A stretch of 64,000 nucleotides of DNA from CAWATZ01 sp963784995 (GTDB lineage: Bacteria; Planctomycetota; Planctomycetia; Gemmatales; Gemmataceae). Below, one piece after another: positions 39,032 through 48,006 of this stretch (position 1 is the stretch's first letter; every line of letters begins with the position of its first letter). The position numbers and the translations under genes were made by a program. The notes under the pieces are model-generated. The model was given only the letters and a program-made list of their open reading frames with translations, was not told where the DNA came from and searched no databases. The stretch covers positions 496,001 through 560,000 of the forward strand of contig CAWATZ010000006.1 in the NCBI GenBank assembly GCA_963784995.1, given 5' to 3'.

Positions 39032-40249
39032 TCAATGGGCCGCCCACTGCACCGTTTTGAGATCGATGCCCTGCTTGTGCATCTCGTACAGCGGGCTCAT
39101 CTCCCGCAGATGATTGACCGCACGCACCACGTCCTGAACAACGTACTCCACCTCTTCCTCGGTGCTGAATCGCCCCAGGCCGAAGCGGATGCTGCTGTGG
39201 GCCAGCTCGTCGCCGACGCCCAGCGCCTTCAGCACGTAGCTCGGCTCCAGGCTGGCCGAGGTGCAGGCCGAACCGCTCGAGACGGCCACGTCCTTGATGC
39301 CCATCATCAGGGCTTCGCCCTCGACAAAGGCAAAGCTCAGGTTCAGGTTGCCCGGCAGCCGTTCAGTCGGATGGCCGTTGAGGTACGTGTCCTCCAGCTG
39401 GCTCTCGATCCCCTTCTGCAATCTATCGCGCAAGGACTTCAGCCGGGGGGCCTCGGTCGCCATCTCCTTGCGGGCCAGCTCGCAGGCCAGGCCCAGACCG
39501 ACGATCAGCGGCACCGGCAGGGTGCCGCTGCGCATGCCGCGCTCGTGGCCGCCGCCGTCGATGATTGCATCCAGCCGGACGCGCGGATCCTTGCGGCGGA
39601 CGTACAGGGCGCCGATGCCCTTGGGACCGTAAATCTTGTGGCCCGAAAGGCTGAGCAGGTCGATGCCCATTTCCTCGACGTCCACCGGCACCTTGCCCAC
39701 GGCCTGGACGGCGTCGGTGTGGAACAGCACGCCGCGCTGCTTGCACAGCTTGCCGATCTCCTTGATCGGCTGCAGGGTGCCGATCTCGTTGTTGGCCGCC
39801 ATGATGCTTACCAGGATGGTCTTGTCGGTCAGGGCCCCGGCCAATTGCTCCGCGGATACCCGGCCGTACTTGTCCACCGGCAGGAACGTGACCTGATAGC
39901 CGTCGCGCTCCAGACGCTTGCACGGATCGATGGTCGCCTTGTGTTCGGTGACGGCCGTGATGACGTGGTTGCCCTTCTTGCGATACATCGAGGCAACGCC
40001 CTTGATGGCCAGGTTGTTGCTCTCGGTGGCGCCGGAGGTGAAGATGATCTCCTTGGCACTGGCGCCGATCAGGCTGGCCACCTGTTCCCGGGCGGTCTCG
40101 ACCGCTTCCTCGGCTTCCCAGCCAAAGGCGTGGTTGCGGCTGGCGGCGTTGCCGAACTTCTCCGTGAAATAAGGCAGCATGGCCTGCACCACGCGCGGAT
40201 CGCAGCGCGTCGTGGCGTTGTTGTCCATGTAAATCGGGGTCTTGACCAT
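39032..40249 (-). CDS. iscS: IscS, cysteine desulfurase
   Basis: 405 aa. Supplies sulfur to IscU from cysteine. PLP lysine is Lys205 in SGHKIYGPKG; the persulfide-carrying cysteine is Cys329 in SSGSACTSASLEPSYVL, the group I (IscS/NifS) type with a flexible loop. The ATG at 40249 begins MVKTPIYMDNNATT, the standard family start, and has GGAG upstream; the longer frame reads through a palindrome. Second gene of the isc operon. Confidence 0.96.
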   Translation of the reverse strand: MVKTPIYMDNNATTRCDPRVVQAMLPYFTEKFGNAASRNHAFGWEAEEAVETAREQVASLIGASAKEIIFTSGATESNNLAIKGVASMYRKKGNHVITAVTEHKATIDPCKRLERDGYQVTFLPVDKYGRVSAEQLAGALTDKTILVSIMAANNEIGTLQPIKEIGKLCKQRGVLFHTDAVQAVGKVPVDVEEMGIDLLSLSGHKIYGPKGIGALYVRRKDPRVRLDAIIDGGGHERGMRSGTLPVPLIVGLGLACELARKEMATEAPRLKSLRDRLQKGIESQLEDTYLNGHPTERLPGNLNLSFAFVEGEALMMGIKDVAVSSGSACTSASLEPSYVLKALGVGDELAHSSIRFGLGRFSTEEEVEYVVQDVVRAVNHLREMSPLYEMHKQGIDLKTVQWAAH

Positions 40250-40290
40250 TCCAGGTAAACTCCGCAAGTTGGGAAACTTCCTTGGTTCAC

Positions 40291-40317
40291 GTAGGACGGA
40301 TTGACAATCCGTCCTAC
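40291..40317. repeat. Short palindrome between iscR and iscS
   Basis: GTAGGACGGATTGACAATCC continuing to GTCCTAC. It may attenuate or process the transcript between regulator and enzyme genes. Confidence 0.75.
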
Positions 40318-40805
40318 AAGGGGATTTCAGGGGCGACCAGTTGCTTGACCAGGATCGGTTCCAGGACCAGCCCAAACTGGGTTGGCCATGCAGTCTGGGG
40401 TGGGCGAAACAGTTCGGCCAGGGTCACGTTCCGGAATACCTCCCGGATGCGCTGATGCACCTCGCCAATGGCGTGCCGGACCGGGCAGACGCTCGCCAGG
40501 GCACAGGGGTCGGCCGGGGCGATGCGGTTGCACTCAGCCAGGTGGACCGGTTCGTCCACGGCGTCGAGCAAATCCAGCAGCCGGATCTGCTCGGCGGGCC
40601 GGGCCAGCAGGTAGCCTCCCTTGACCCCACGGTGGCTGACCACAAAACCCTTGTGGGTCAGCAACTTGAGGATGTTGGCCACGAACGCCCGGCTCAGCCC
40701 CGGAAACTGCTCCGCCACTTCCCGGGCACTGCCCCCCTCCCGCTGGCGATTCAGGTAGGAGAGGATCAGGAGAGCATAATCGGCTTTGCGGCTGAGCAAC
40801 TGCAT
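40314..40805 (-). CDS. iscR: IscR, Rrf2-family Fe-S regulator
   Basis: 163 aa. Winged helix at the N-terminus (MQLLSRKADYALLILSYLNR, GLSRAFVANILKLL, RGVKGGYLLARP). The cluster ligands Cys92, Cys101, Cys107 and His111 match those of IscR apart from wider spacing between the first two cysteines. It should sense Fe-S status through a bound cluster and repress its own operon. First gene of isc, with an inverted repeat in the promoter region. Confidence 0.9.
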   Translation of the reverse strand: MQLLSRKADYALLILSYLNRQREGGSAREVAEQFPGLSRAFVANILKLLTHKGFVVSHRGVKGGYLLARPAEQIRLLDLLDAVDEPVHLAECNRIAPADPCALASVCPVRHAIGEVHQRIREVFRNVTLAELFRPPQTAWPTQFGLVLEPILVKQLVAPEIPL

Positions 40806-40833
40806 CTCTGCTCTCGATCAAGGGTCCGGGGAA

Positions 40834-40869
40834 ATAGTAGCGGTACACTCCTATTTTAGGAGGATAATA
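40834..40869 (-). promoter_or_regulatory. Putative isc promoter with IscR-type operator
   Basis: The palindrome TCCTATTTTAGGA at 40849-40861 lies 44 bp before iscR. Read on the minus strand it is TCCT-AAAAT-AGGA inside CC...GT flanks, which is the layout of the E. coli IscR type 1 site with different inner half-sites. A TACTAT -10-like box (minus strand) follows at 40839-40834, so a bound repressor would cover the -35 region. Confidence 0.5.
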
Positions 40870-40989
40870 GAACCTGGCCAGTGCTGATTCAAGAGGGAGT
40901 TCCCTTTTTCTTGTTCCAATCTGTCCGATTTGGGGGTGCTGGAGGGGTTTTCCCGAGCAGCTTGGGAAACTTCGGGAGGACGTCAGCGC

Positions 40990-41042
40990 AAAAAGAGGCA
41001 CGCCGATCAAGGAATCATTCCTCGATCGGCGTGCCTCTTTTT
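40990..41042. terminator. Bidirectional rho-independent terminator
   Basis: AAAAAGAGGCACGCCGATC and its inverse form a roughly 20-bp stem with A-tract and T-tract on either side. It ends the minus-strand HEAT gene. Confidence 0.8.
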
Positions 41043-41058
41043 CACCTGCTTGCCCAGC

Positions 41059-41910
41059 TTACGGATCTTGCGGCGGCAGTTCCGGTCCGGTTCCGCTGCT
41101 CGGCTGGGTCGCGATCGGCAACGGCAGAGGCATCGGGATGACTGGTTGCGGGACTGCCAGCGGCTGGGTGGCGATGGGCAGATTCTCGGATACCTGGGAC
41201 AGCGGCGGTGCCAGCGGTGGCTCCCGGGTCTGTGGGACCGGACGAGTGGGGCCGCTGGGCATGGGCCGCGGGCCGAACAGGGAGAACCGGGACGGCTGGC
41301 TCGGTGGCGCTGACGGTGGACTCGGCGGTTTTGACGGAGGGAGCGATTGGTTTACCGGCGGCAGGGAAGGTTCGCCTGTGGCCCGGATGGTCCGGGGCGT
41401 TGTTGGCGTCTGGGTCTGGATCACCGGGGCGGTATCGGCCTTGGGATCGAGCAGCGGCGGCTCCCGGCCCTGGTTCGGGGAGTCCGGTGGCTTGGTGGAC
41501 TTGTACCCGCGCCAGTAATAGCCCAGCAGCGACGAGCGGGCCTGCAGCCGGACGCGCATGGACGTATCCTTGTCGCGGGCCGCTTCCAGCGCCTGGCCCG
41601 CCTGCTGGCTGATGGGATTGAGCTTGCCCAGCGTGTCGGCGGACTCGGCCCGCACGGACGGTTTGGCGTCATTTTGCAGTGCCTCGATCAGGGCCGGCAC
41701 CATGGCGGGGAAGGCCGTGGGGTCGTAATAGCGCAGTTCCTGGGCCGCCTCGATGCGCTTGTTCTCGTCGCCGTCCGCCTTCAGGATGTTCAGCAGCTCC
41801 GGCACACGTTGGGCCGGGTTCGGCTTGGTGGTCTTCCAGCCGAAGATCCCGGCAACGGCTGGCCTGGTAAGCAAACCGGCCAGCACGAGGGTCAGTAGGG
41901 CTCGCCGCAT
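41059..41910 (-). CDS. Secreted HEAT-repeat protein with proline-rich tail
   Basis: 283 aa. Signal peptide MRRALLTLVLAGLLTRPAVA. Residues about 35-130 form two or three HEAT repeats (KRIEAAQELRYYDPTAFPAM, ALIEALQNDAKPSVRAESAD). From residue 140 the sequence is dominated by Pro, Ser and Thr (LPPSKPPSPPSAPPSQPS), which suggests an extended cell-surface linker. Protein-binding role inferred; partner unknown. Confidence 0.7.
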   Translation of the reverse strand: MRRALLTLVLAGLLTRPAVAGIFGWKTTKPNPAQRVPELLNILKADGDENKRIEAAQELRYYDPTAFPAMVPALIEALQNDAKPSVRAESADTLGKLNPISQQAGQALEAARDKDTSMRVRLQARSSLLGYYWRGYKSTKPPDSPNQGREPPLLDPKADTAPVIQTQTPTTPRTIRATGEPSLPPVNQSLPPSKPPSPPSAPPSQPSRFSLFGPRPMPSGPTRPVPQTREPPLAPPLSQVSENLPIATQPLAVPQPVIPMPLPLPIATQPSSGTGPELPPQDP

Positions 41911-42127
41911 ACGTGGAACACTCCCGTTCGTGACAGGTCAGGCCCACCTGCTCACGGTTACGTCCGGGGCCGGCCCCGCGCTCCGAGACCGGCTCCCGCT
42001 CCGAGTTTCTCTTTCTGTCCTCTAGAATCGACCGGGTTCAGTTTGCCCAATGCAGGAAACAGACCCAGCCGGGGAAAGCAAGGCAGGACGCCGCCGCAGG
42101 TCCGTTATAATTTGCCAGCCGCGGCAG

Positions 42128-42191
42128 CCGTGGCCGCGGGCGGCTCGCCTGCAGGCTGTCCGGCACGCAGGCGAGCCGCCCGCGGCCACGG
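42128..42191. repeat. Palindrome (family D)
   Basis: CCGTGGCCGCGGGCGGCTCG CCTGC and its inverse around AGGCTGTCCGGCACG. The core GGCGGCTCGCCTGC is shared with the palindrome at 47.9 kb. The gap 41911-42127 shows no gene. Confidence 0.85.
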
Positions 42192-42199
42192 GAAAACCC

Positions 42200-43020
42200 A
42201 TGCTGACGCTGCTGTGGTTGACGGTCCTTTATCCCTTGCTGTGTGCCTGGCAGGCCAACCGGGCAACCACCCTGCGTCCGGCCGTGGCCTGGGCCGGGGC
42301 AGCCTGGGTCGCCTGGCTGGCTCTGGCAAGCAGCGAGGAGGGCGGGCCGGGACTGGCCGGGCGCTGGGCCGGTACTTGCCGCTGTGTCTGGCGTGTTGTG
42401 CCGGCGTCTCTGTGCTGGGCTCGCGCCGGCCGGGGGTGGGCGCCTGGAACGTGATGGTGGTCGGCGGCTTGCTGGCCGTGCTGCTCTTGCCGGTGGCTCA
42501 GGGACTGGGCCAGCCGCGTCTGCACCCGGCCCACTTGCTGTTTCTGTCGCTGACCCTGGCGGTGATTGTCCTCAACTACCTGCCGACCCGGCTGGGCCTG
42601 GCCGCGGCCCTGTTCGGTTTTGGTTGCTGCGTGGCAATCGTCCGGCTCGCGGGAGGGACCGTTCCAGACGGGTTGGTTGTTGCGGGATCAGTCGCTCGGG
42701 CCACGGCACCCTGGCTGGGTCTGTTCCTGGCCGGCTGGAGAACGCCTGCCGATCCCTTTGCTCGCACCTGGTGCCAGTTTCGTGACTGCTTCGGTCTGTT
42801 GTGGAGTTTGCGAGTTCGGGACCAGATCAATCGAGCGGCCTGCAATGCGGGCTGGGCGCTGGAACTGAGTTGGGGCGGCTCGCGACGTTCAAACCCCTCT
42901 GCCCTTCCCGGGACAGCGACTCGAAATGTTCCGGACGAGGCCGAGGCACTGGCCCTGTTACGTGCTGTCCTCAGGAGGTTCGGGCCGCCGGAGGAAGAGA
43001 ATTTGTCCGCTCGCGGTTAG
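42200..43020 (+). CDS. Hypothetical multi-pass membrane protein (one frameshift)
   Basis: Starts MLTLLWLTVLYPLLCAWQAN. Near 42345 the frame changes; the other frame continues from GRALGRYLPLCLACCAGVSV through helices such as VMVVGGLLAVLLLPVAQGL and LLFLSLTLAVIVLNYL to 43020. About 272 aa after correction, with five or more membrane helices. No family recognised. Converges with the lipoprotein gene, overlapping by 4 bp. Confidence 0.6.
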
Positions 43021-43346
43021 CGGCCCATGCCCATACCGCCCATGCCACCCATGCCACCCATGCCGCTGCCCATGCCACCCATGCCCATGCCGCCACCGCC
43101 CATGCCGCCGCCCGCATTCATGCCGTTGCCGGAGTTCTTGGCGGCCGCATTCTTCTTGGCACTGGCCAGGGCCTCGGGGGGAAACTTCGGGGGGTTCTCG
43201 TAGCGCGGATCACCCGCGGGCGCACTGACGATTTCTTCGGCGGCCAGCTTGGGCGGCCGGAGGTAATGTTCTTGCGTGCGGCACCCAACCAGGACGAACA
43301 GGAGCAGCAGCAGGAGCGAACCCAGAATGGTCCTCTGTCCGCGCAT
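43017..43346 (-). CDS. Lipoprotein with Gly-Met repeat tail
   Basis: 109 aa from the second ATG. A lipoprotein signal ends LLFVLVGC, with the lipobox Cys at about residue 22. The last 30 residues are built of GGM and GMGGM units; ten or more methionines in this tail could bind copper or another soft metal, but low complexity alone could explain it. No partner gene is visible. Confidence 0.7.
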   Translation of the reverse strand: MRGQRTILGSLLLLLLFVLVGCRTQEHYLRPPKLAAEEIVSAPAGDPRYENPPKFPPEALASAKKNAAAKNSGNGMNAGGGMGGGGMGMGGMGSGMGGMGGMGGMGMGR

Positions 43347-43629
43347 GGTTTCCCCCAATGAACGACAAGCACGCACGCAGGCCAACCCCATCGCACAATG
43401 GGAGGCGGGAATATAGCGACTCCTCTTGCCGCGTCAAGAGGAGATCGGACCGAATCCGGCCGGGAGTTCAACCCGAGTTCTCGGTTTCTCTTTGCTGAGG
43501 AGTCGGCGGGCGTTGTCTTCGCAAAGCGCTTTCAGGAGCGGCCCCGGCAGGGCCGACTCCGGCGTTTTTCCGGCGTGGATTGGTTCTCGCAGGACAGCAG
43601 ATGGATTGCATTGCGCGGCTGCACACACA

Positions 43630-43880
43630 CGGCTTTGCAAGACAAATGGCCGGAGGGCGGGCATTGCCTTGCAGACCGGCGAATTGTCTTGCAAGTCCCG
43701 CGGGGTGGCTCTCTCCCCTCATCCCAGTCTGACCAATGGCAGAATGGCCGGAGCAGGGCGCCTGCCGTGAGGAACAGGGCTCGACAACCCAGACGGCTTA
43801 CGCCAGGGCTGACCAGGCAGAACGAATTGCCTTGCAGACGGGCGAATAGAATTGCAGTCGGCATTTGTCTTGCAAAGCCG
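43630..43880. mobile_element. MITE-like element with 19-bp terminal inverted repeats
   Basis: 251 bp bounded by CGGCTTTGCAAGACAAATG and its perfect inverse. Inside, GAATTGYCTTGCA motifs recur three or four times in both orientations (43661-43697 and 43815-43860). No protein is encoded. No clear target-site duplication is seen. It lies in the largest gap of the window, 43347-44163; the flanking 43347-43629 shows nothing. Confidence 0.5.
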
Positions 43881-43943
43881 GCGGTTTGAGGGAAATGGTT
43901 GGTCCGCCCTCAGTCCCGTGGGTGCGCTGCGCGACCCACGGCT

Positions 43944-44016
43944 GGGTTATGCAACCGCTTCGCGGTTGAAGACAGGGCTCGCGTTGTCCACCAACCCCGA
44001 AGGGGTTGCATAAACC
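43944..44016. repeat. Imperfect palindrome
   Basis: GGTTATGCAACC and its relative GGTTGCATAAACC surround CGCTTCGCGG and CCCCGAAGGGG hairpins. Confidence 0.65.
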
Positions 44017-44055
44017 GCGTTCCTTTTGAAAACCGGAGTGTTTGGAGACGCCGCT

Positions 44056-44120
44056 GCAGCCGCAGACTTTAGCCTGCGTTCGCCCAACTGCCGCCAACGC
44101 AGGCTCAAGCCTGCGGCTGC
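44056..44120. repeat. Imperfect palindrome
   Basis: GCAGCCGCAG ... GCCTGCGTT pairs with AACGCAGGC ... CTGCGGCTGC around CGCCCAACTGCCGCC. Confidence 0.7.
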
Positions 44121-44163
44121 GACGAACTCCGGGTTTCCACCGGATCGCGGTGTAATCGTCTTT

Positions 44164-44988
44164 TTATTCCAGCCGCACCGCGTCGCCGCGCCTCAGGGTG
44201 CCGCCGCGCAGGACGCGGGCGTAAATGCCCACGTTCCCCTGGCTGTGCTGCACCGACGTCCGCAGGATGCCCGGATCGCGGGGCAGGTCTGCTTGCGGCA
44301 GGGTGGTCATCACGCAGCGCGAACAGGGGCCGGTGACCTCCAGCCGGACCTCGCTCCCCAGGGCCAGGGTGCGTCCGATCCAGTTCTGCTCCACGAAACC
44401 TTTCTCCTGCGGAGCGCAGGCCACGACCACGTTGGGCCGGAACCGCCGGACCTCGAACCGGCCCTGCGGGTACAGTTCTCGCAACCGGTCCAGCGTTGCC
44501 GTGGTCAGCAGATGGACGGTGGCCAGGTCGAAGAAGGTGCCCTGCGGCATCTGCTCGGCCGTGACAAGGTCACGGTGGGGAAGTCCCTCGATGTCCGGCC
44601 AGTACTCTTCCAGCACGGGCGCCGCCGGAGCGGCGCCGTGCAGGGAGACGGCCCGGCCCAGGACCGTCGAGAAGGTCTGGTCGCGGTCCGACTGCTGGCT
44701 GGAGAGGATTCGCCCATCGGGTAACGTGATCCGCACCGGTGGGAGCGACCCCGCGTTTGACGGCGGCTCAGCGAAGGCGGCTCGGAAGGAGAACAGGTCA
44801 GGCCACTTGCGTGGGTTCTTGGCGCTGGCTACCTTGCCCTCGGCGTTGTCAACCAGAGCGAAGGCCCGGTCCCCGAGCAGCCCACGCTCCGTGACCGAGC
44901 TGGCGTTCAGCTCTTCCCCCTGCATCGACTTGACCGGGTAACGCCACAAGGCAACGATGGAACCGACAACCGACTGTGTGCTGGCCAT
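44164..44988 (-). CDS. MOSC-domain protein
   Basis: 274 aa from ATG 44988. MOSC N-terminal beta barrel (VGSIVALWRYPVKSMQGEEL, RGLLGDRAFALVD) followed by the MOSC domain (RFRPNVVVA and GPCSRCVMTTLPQ with the conserved cysteine, GNVGIYARVLRGG). Members such as mARC bind molybdenum cofactor and reduce N-hydroxylated compounds. There is no adjacent reductase. Starts 12 bp from the HNH-like gene on the same strand. Confidence 0.88.
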   Translation of the reverse strand: MASTQSVVGSIVALWRYPVKSMQGEELNASSVTERGLLGDRAFALVDNAEGKVASAKNPRKWPDLFSFRAAFAEPPSNAGSLPPVRITLPDGRILSSQQSDRDQTFSTVLGRAVSLHGAAPAAPVLEEYWPDIEGLPHRDLVTAEQMPQGTFFDLATVHLLTTATLDRLRELYPQGRFEVRRFRPNVVVACAPQEKGFVEQNWIGRTLALGSEVRLEVTGPCSRCVMTTLPQADLPRDPGILRTSVQHSQGNVGIYARVLRGGTLRRGDAVRLE

Positions 44989-44999
44989 GATGACTTCCC

Positions 45000-45884
45000 T
45001 CACCGGGGCCCGAGCAGCAGACCACCGATCAATCCGGGGATTTGAACCTCCGACCTCACCACTTCATACTCGTCGTAGTGCAGGATTCGGTGGCAGTTGG
45101 CACAGAGGACAATGCACTTGCGGATCTCGCGCTCAACGGCGGCGATGGAGCGGTTGTCCTTCAGCATCTCGCCGATGGCGAAGTCCTTCTCCTCGCCGTC
45201 GGGATGGTGAAACTCCAGTGCCCGGAAATCGTCGAAACCACACTCGGTACAGCGAAGAGACTTCTTCAGCGTCTCCAGCCAGTCCCGGAGCCTGTGCCTG
45301 CGACGGTTCTGGGTGGCCCGCTTGCACCTGCGACATTTGTGCCGTCGGTAGGCCTTTCCGGCAACGACCTTACACACTTCAAAGCAACTTTCGTCCTGCT
45401 CGACCCGGCAGTACCGGCAAACTTTCCGGAAACCAGTCAGTTGCTGCCCCTGCTCGAGTGCGTCCGTTAGGGTGAGTGCGGCGGGAGCCGGCACCAGACT
45501 GGAGGTGGCTGCTTCAGCCGCCCACTCTTCAGCGTGCGCGATCCGATGGCAGTTGAAGCACAGGACAATGCATTTGGCCATTTCCCGCTGAATGGAGGCC
45601 AACCCGTGACCGAGGTGGCCCATTTGCGACACGTTAAATTCCTTCTCTTCCCGATTGAGATGGTGAAACGCCAGGGCAGGAAACTTGTCAAAGCCGCAGC
45701 GGACGCAGCACTTGGTCTTCTTGTAGTCTCTCAGCCATGCCTCAATGGTCGCGATTCGCAGAGCTTCGCGTGCCTTCTTGCACTTGTTACACTGCTGCCG
45801 GCGATACATCTTCCCTTTCACGATCCCGGCCAGCGCAAAGGCTTCCTCTGGCTGCTCGGTGTGGCAATGCTTGCACAGTTTCAC
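45000..45884 (-). CDS. Tandemly duplicated HNH-type zinc protein
   Basis: 294 aa from GTG 45884 (GGAGGG upstream). Two similar halves of about 145 residues. Each has CxxC...CxxC (KLCKHCHTEQPEEAF, QCNKCKK), a CVRCGFDKFPALAFHHL-type block and a KCIVLCFNCHRIAH-type HNH end. The repeated His pair and Cys pairs fit an HNH endonuclease or a structural treble-clef zinc protein; the duplication is unusual. The sequence between 45885 and 46032 holds the tRNA terminator. A longer frame overlapping tRNA-Pro is rejected. Confidence 0.7.
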   Translation of the reverse strand: MKLCKHCHTEQPEEAFALAGIVKGKMYRRQQCNKCKKAREALRIATIEAWLRDYKKTKCCVRCGFDKFPALAFHHLNREEKEFNVSQMGHLGHGLASIQREMAKCIVLCFNCHRIAHAEEWAAEAATSSLVPAPAALTLTDALEQGQQLTGFRKVCRYCRVEQDESCFEVCKVVAGKAYRRHKCRRCKRATQNRRRHRLRDWLETLKKSLRCTECGFDDFRALEFHHPDGEEKDFAIGEMLKDNRSIAAVEREIRKCIVLCANCHRILHYDEYEVVRSEVQIPGLIGGLLLGPR

Positions 45885-45935
45885 GGGCGTCCCTCCGTCT
45901 TGTGCTTTCCTGCGAGAGTTGGAGGGGGAGTGAAA

Positions 45936-45980
45936 AAGGAAAACCCCCGCTGTCAGCTTATTGACGGAACAGCAGGGGTT
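45936..45980 (-). terminator. Rho-independent terminator of tRNA-Pro
   Basis: On the minus strand AACCCCTGCTGT ... ACAGCGGGGGTT forms a hairpin followed by TTTTCCTTTTT. Positioned about 55 nt after the tRNA. Confidence 0.7.
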
Positions 45981-46032
45981 CAATAGGTTGGAAAGAGACT
46001 GAAGAGAATCTTTCCATTTGCCGTAAGTCCAA

Positions 46033-46107
46033 TCGGGGCGGCGAGATTTGAACTCGCGGCCTCCTGGTCCCGAACCAGCGGCGCTAGCCAAGCTGCGCCA
46101 CGCCCCG
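46033..46107 (-). tRNA. tRNA-Pro (anticodon CGG)
   Basis: Acceptor CGGGGCG / CGCCCCG, anticodon stem-loop CTGGTTCGGGACCAG, T-arm GCGAGTTCAAATCTCGC. 75 nt including discriminator A. Confidence 0.96.
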
Positions 46108-46161
46108 TCAATCCAAGCTCATTGTAGTGACTCGGTTCTTTCTGTCAACGCCAACCTCGCT

Positions 46162-47755
46162 TCAGCTTGCACCTGCCCCGGAAGTTCCCCCCGGTCCAGG
46201 AACGAGAAGCGTCGTCGCCTCCGCCGTGCCATTCCTGGAAGCCTCGGAGGCCGGTGTCTGCTTCCTGCCCCGACTGGTGGGCCCGGCCATCCAGGCGTCG
46301 TACAGCAAGTAACAGGCGTGCAGCGCGAAGATCCCGGCGAGCAGGGCCACCAGGAGGCGCGTCAGCCGGAGGATCCGGCTGGCACCGCGAGCCATCCCTG
46401 GAAGGGTCGCGGTCACGTCGCTGATGCTGCTGTCCAGCCCGGACAGCGATTGCACCTGTTCCTCCAGGTCGTGTTCCAGCTGGCGCGTGAACACCGGCAA
46501 ACTGGTGGCCAGCGTCTTCAGAAGCACCGACGCTTGCTCCAGTGCCGCTTCATACTCGCCGCGATGGTCCAGGGTGTAATTCAGCTGGGTGCGGACCGCA
46601 CGCAGCACCACCACGGACTGGGCCAGGCGTTTCTGCAGGTCCGGCCAGCCCTCCACCACTTGGTCCAGGCCCATCTTGGCCTGCCGCAGCACCCCCGCCA
46701 CCTCCTTCAATCGCCCCGTGTCGCGCAGCACCCGCACCAGGTTCTTGCCAATCTGCGGCAGCTCCTCGGCAAACCGGGCCGCGTGGGCGGGCAGCTCGCG
46801 GAACACCGGCCCCATCTCCAGGTGGTGGGTCATGGCCGCCTCCAGCAACCGTTTCGATTGCCGTACGCCCGAGCGCGCCTCCTTCAGAAACGCCTGATAC
46901 GCTTCGGAACGCTCGGCCAGCCAGCCCAGGTAGCGCTGGACCTGGCCGATCAGGTCGGACGCCTGATCCAGGCCGGTCGCCAGCGTCGTGCCCTCCGGCC
47001 AGAGAGGACGGTGCTGCACCACCGGCACCAGCTCCTTGAAGGACACCACCGGATAAGTCTGGTGCGCGAGGGTGTCCACCTCCTTGGCGGCACCGGCCAG
47101 CTGCTGCCGCAGCGCTCCCAGGTGGTCCTTGGCGCGGGCCAGCTGTTCCGGCGTCGAGCGCCTCCATCACCCAGACCAGCCCTCGGTCCACCTGGTCAAG
47201 CCGACTGAGGCCCTGCTGATACCCCTGCGGATCGATGGTCAGCGTCCGCAGAAGCTGACTTAACCGCTCGGAATCCTCCTTGAGAGTTTTGGTGGACACT
47301 TCCAGCTGGTCGGCGGCCTGGTTGGCCACGGGGACGACCTTGTTCTCCAGATAGTTGGCGGTCGCTCCCAGGCCGTTGCCGATCTGGGTGACGAGCTTGG
47401 GATCGAGGACCCGGGCCAGCTCTTCTACCCCCTGGGCGGTGTCGGCCAGGGCGTCGCTGATGGCCTCCAGCGCCTTGAAGTCCACCTGCGGATTGCTCAG
47501 TTGTTTGCTGACCTGCTGCAGTTCCTTTTGCAGCAGAGCGGTCATCTTGTTCAGCTCCGGCTGCCGGCTCCGGAACCCCTGCAACTGGTCCTGGAGCTTG
47601 TGGATCTGGTCGCTGGCCCGCTGACCCACGCGCTCGGCACGCTCCATGCCGGCATGGACCTCCCTCTCCCGGGGCAGGGAACCGACCAGCACCAGCAGGA
47701 TGCCGGCCACACACAGTTCCAGCACACCCAGGACGAAAAACGTCAGCCGACGCAT
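46162..47755 (-). CDS. Coiled-coil membrane protein (one frameshift)
   Basis: N-terminal membrane anchor (LTFFVLGVLELCVAGILLVL), long heptad-rich region (QIHKLQDQLQGFRSRQPEL, LLQKELQQVSKQL), and a C-terminal membrane helix (LTRLLVALLAGIFALHACYL) with a short charged end. One base is out near 47158 (VWVMEALDAG, then AGAAKEVDTLAHQTYPVVSF in the other frame). Corrected length about 530 aa. It has methyl-accepting-protein-like helical character without a signalling tip. It is divergent from the FHA island and might belong to it; that is inference. Confidence 0.7.
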
Positions 47756-47917
47756 TGCTGATTCCCCTTAGCGACTTCGAGACGAACGCCGCGGGACTTG
47801 CCGCTTGTACTCTATCACAGGACAGGCTTTTCGGGCGAGAGAAACCTTCGGTTGGCCGCGCTTCGGTCGTTGGTCATTGCGTGCCGGGCTGCGGAGAAGT
47901 AGACTGGCGATGGTTCC

Positions 47918-47983
47918 CGTAGCCGCAGGCGGCTCGCCTGCTGGCTGTCCTGGAAGCCAGCAGGCGAGCCGCCTGCGGCTACG
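47918..47983. repeat. Palindrome (family D)
   Basis: CGTAGCCGCAGGCGGCTCGC CTGCTGGCT and its inverse around GTCCTGGA. It lies at the head of the FHA island, before the first gene. Confidence 0.87.
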
Positions 47984-48006
47984 GCAACAGGTCGAGGCCC
48001 CTGCCG

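Noticed and set aside
43021..43120. Tandem repeat or minisatellite in the CATGCC-rich segment.
   Set aside because: It is the codon-level consequence of the Gly-Met tail of the lipoprotein.
45885..46091. N-terminal extension of the HNH-like gene.
   Set aside because: It would run through the tRNA-Pro terminator and into the tRNA; the GTG with GGAGGG is better.
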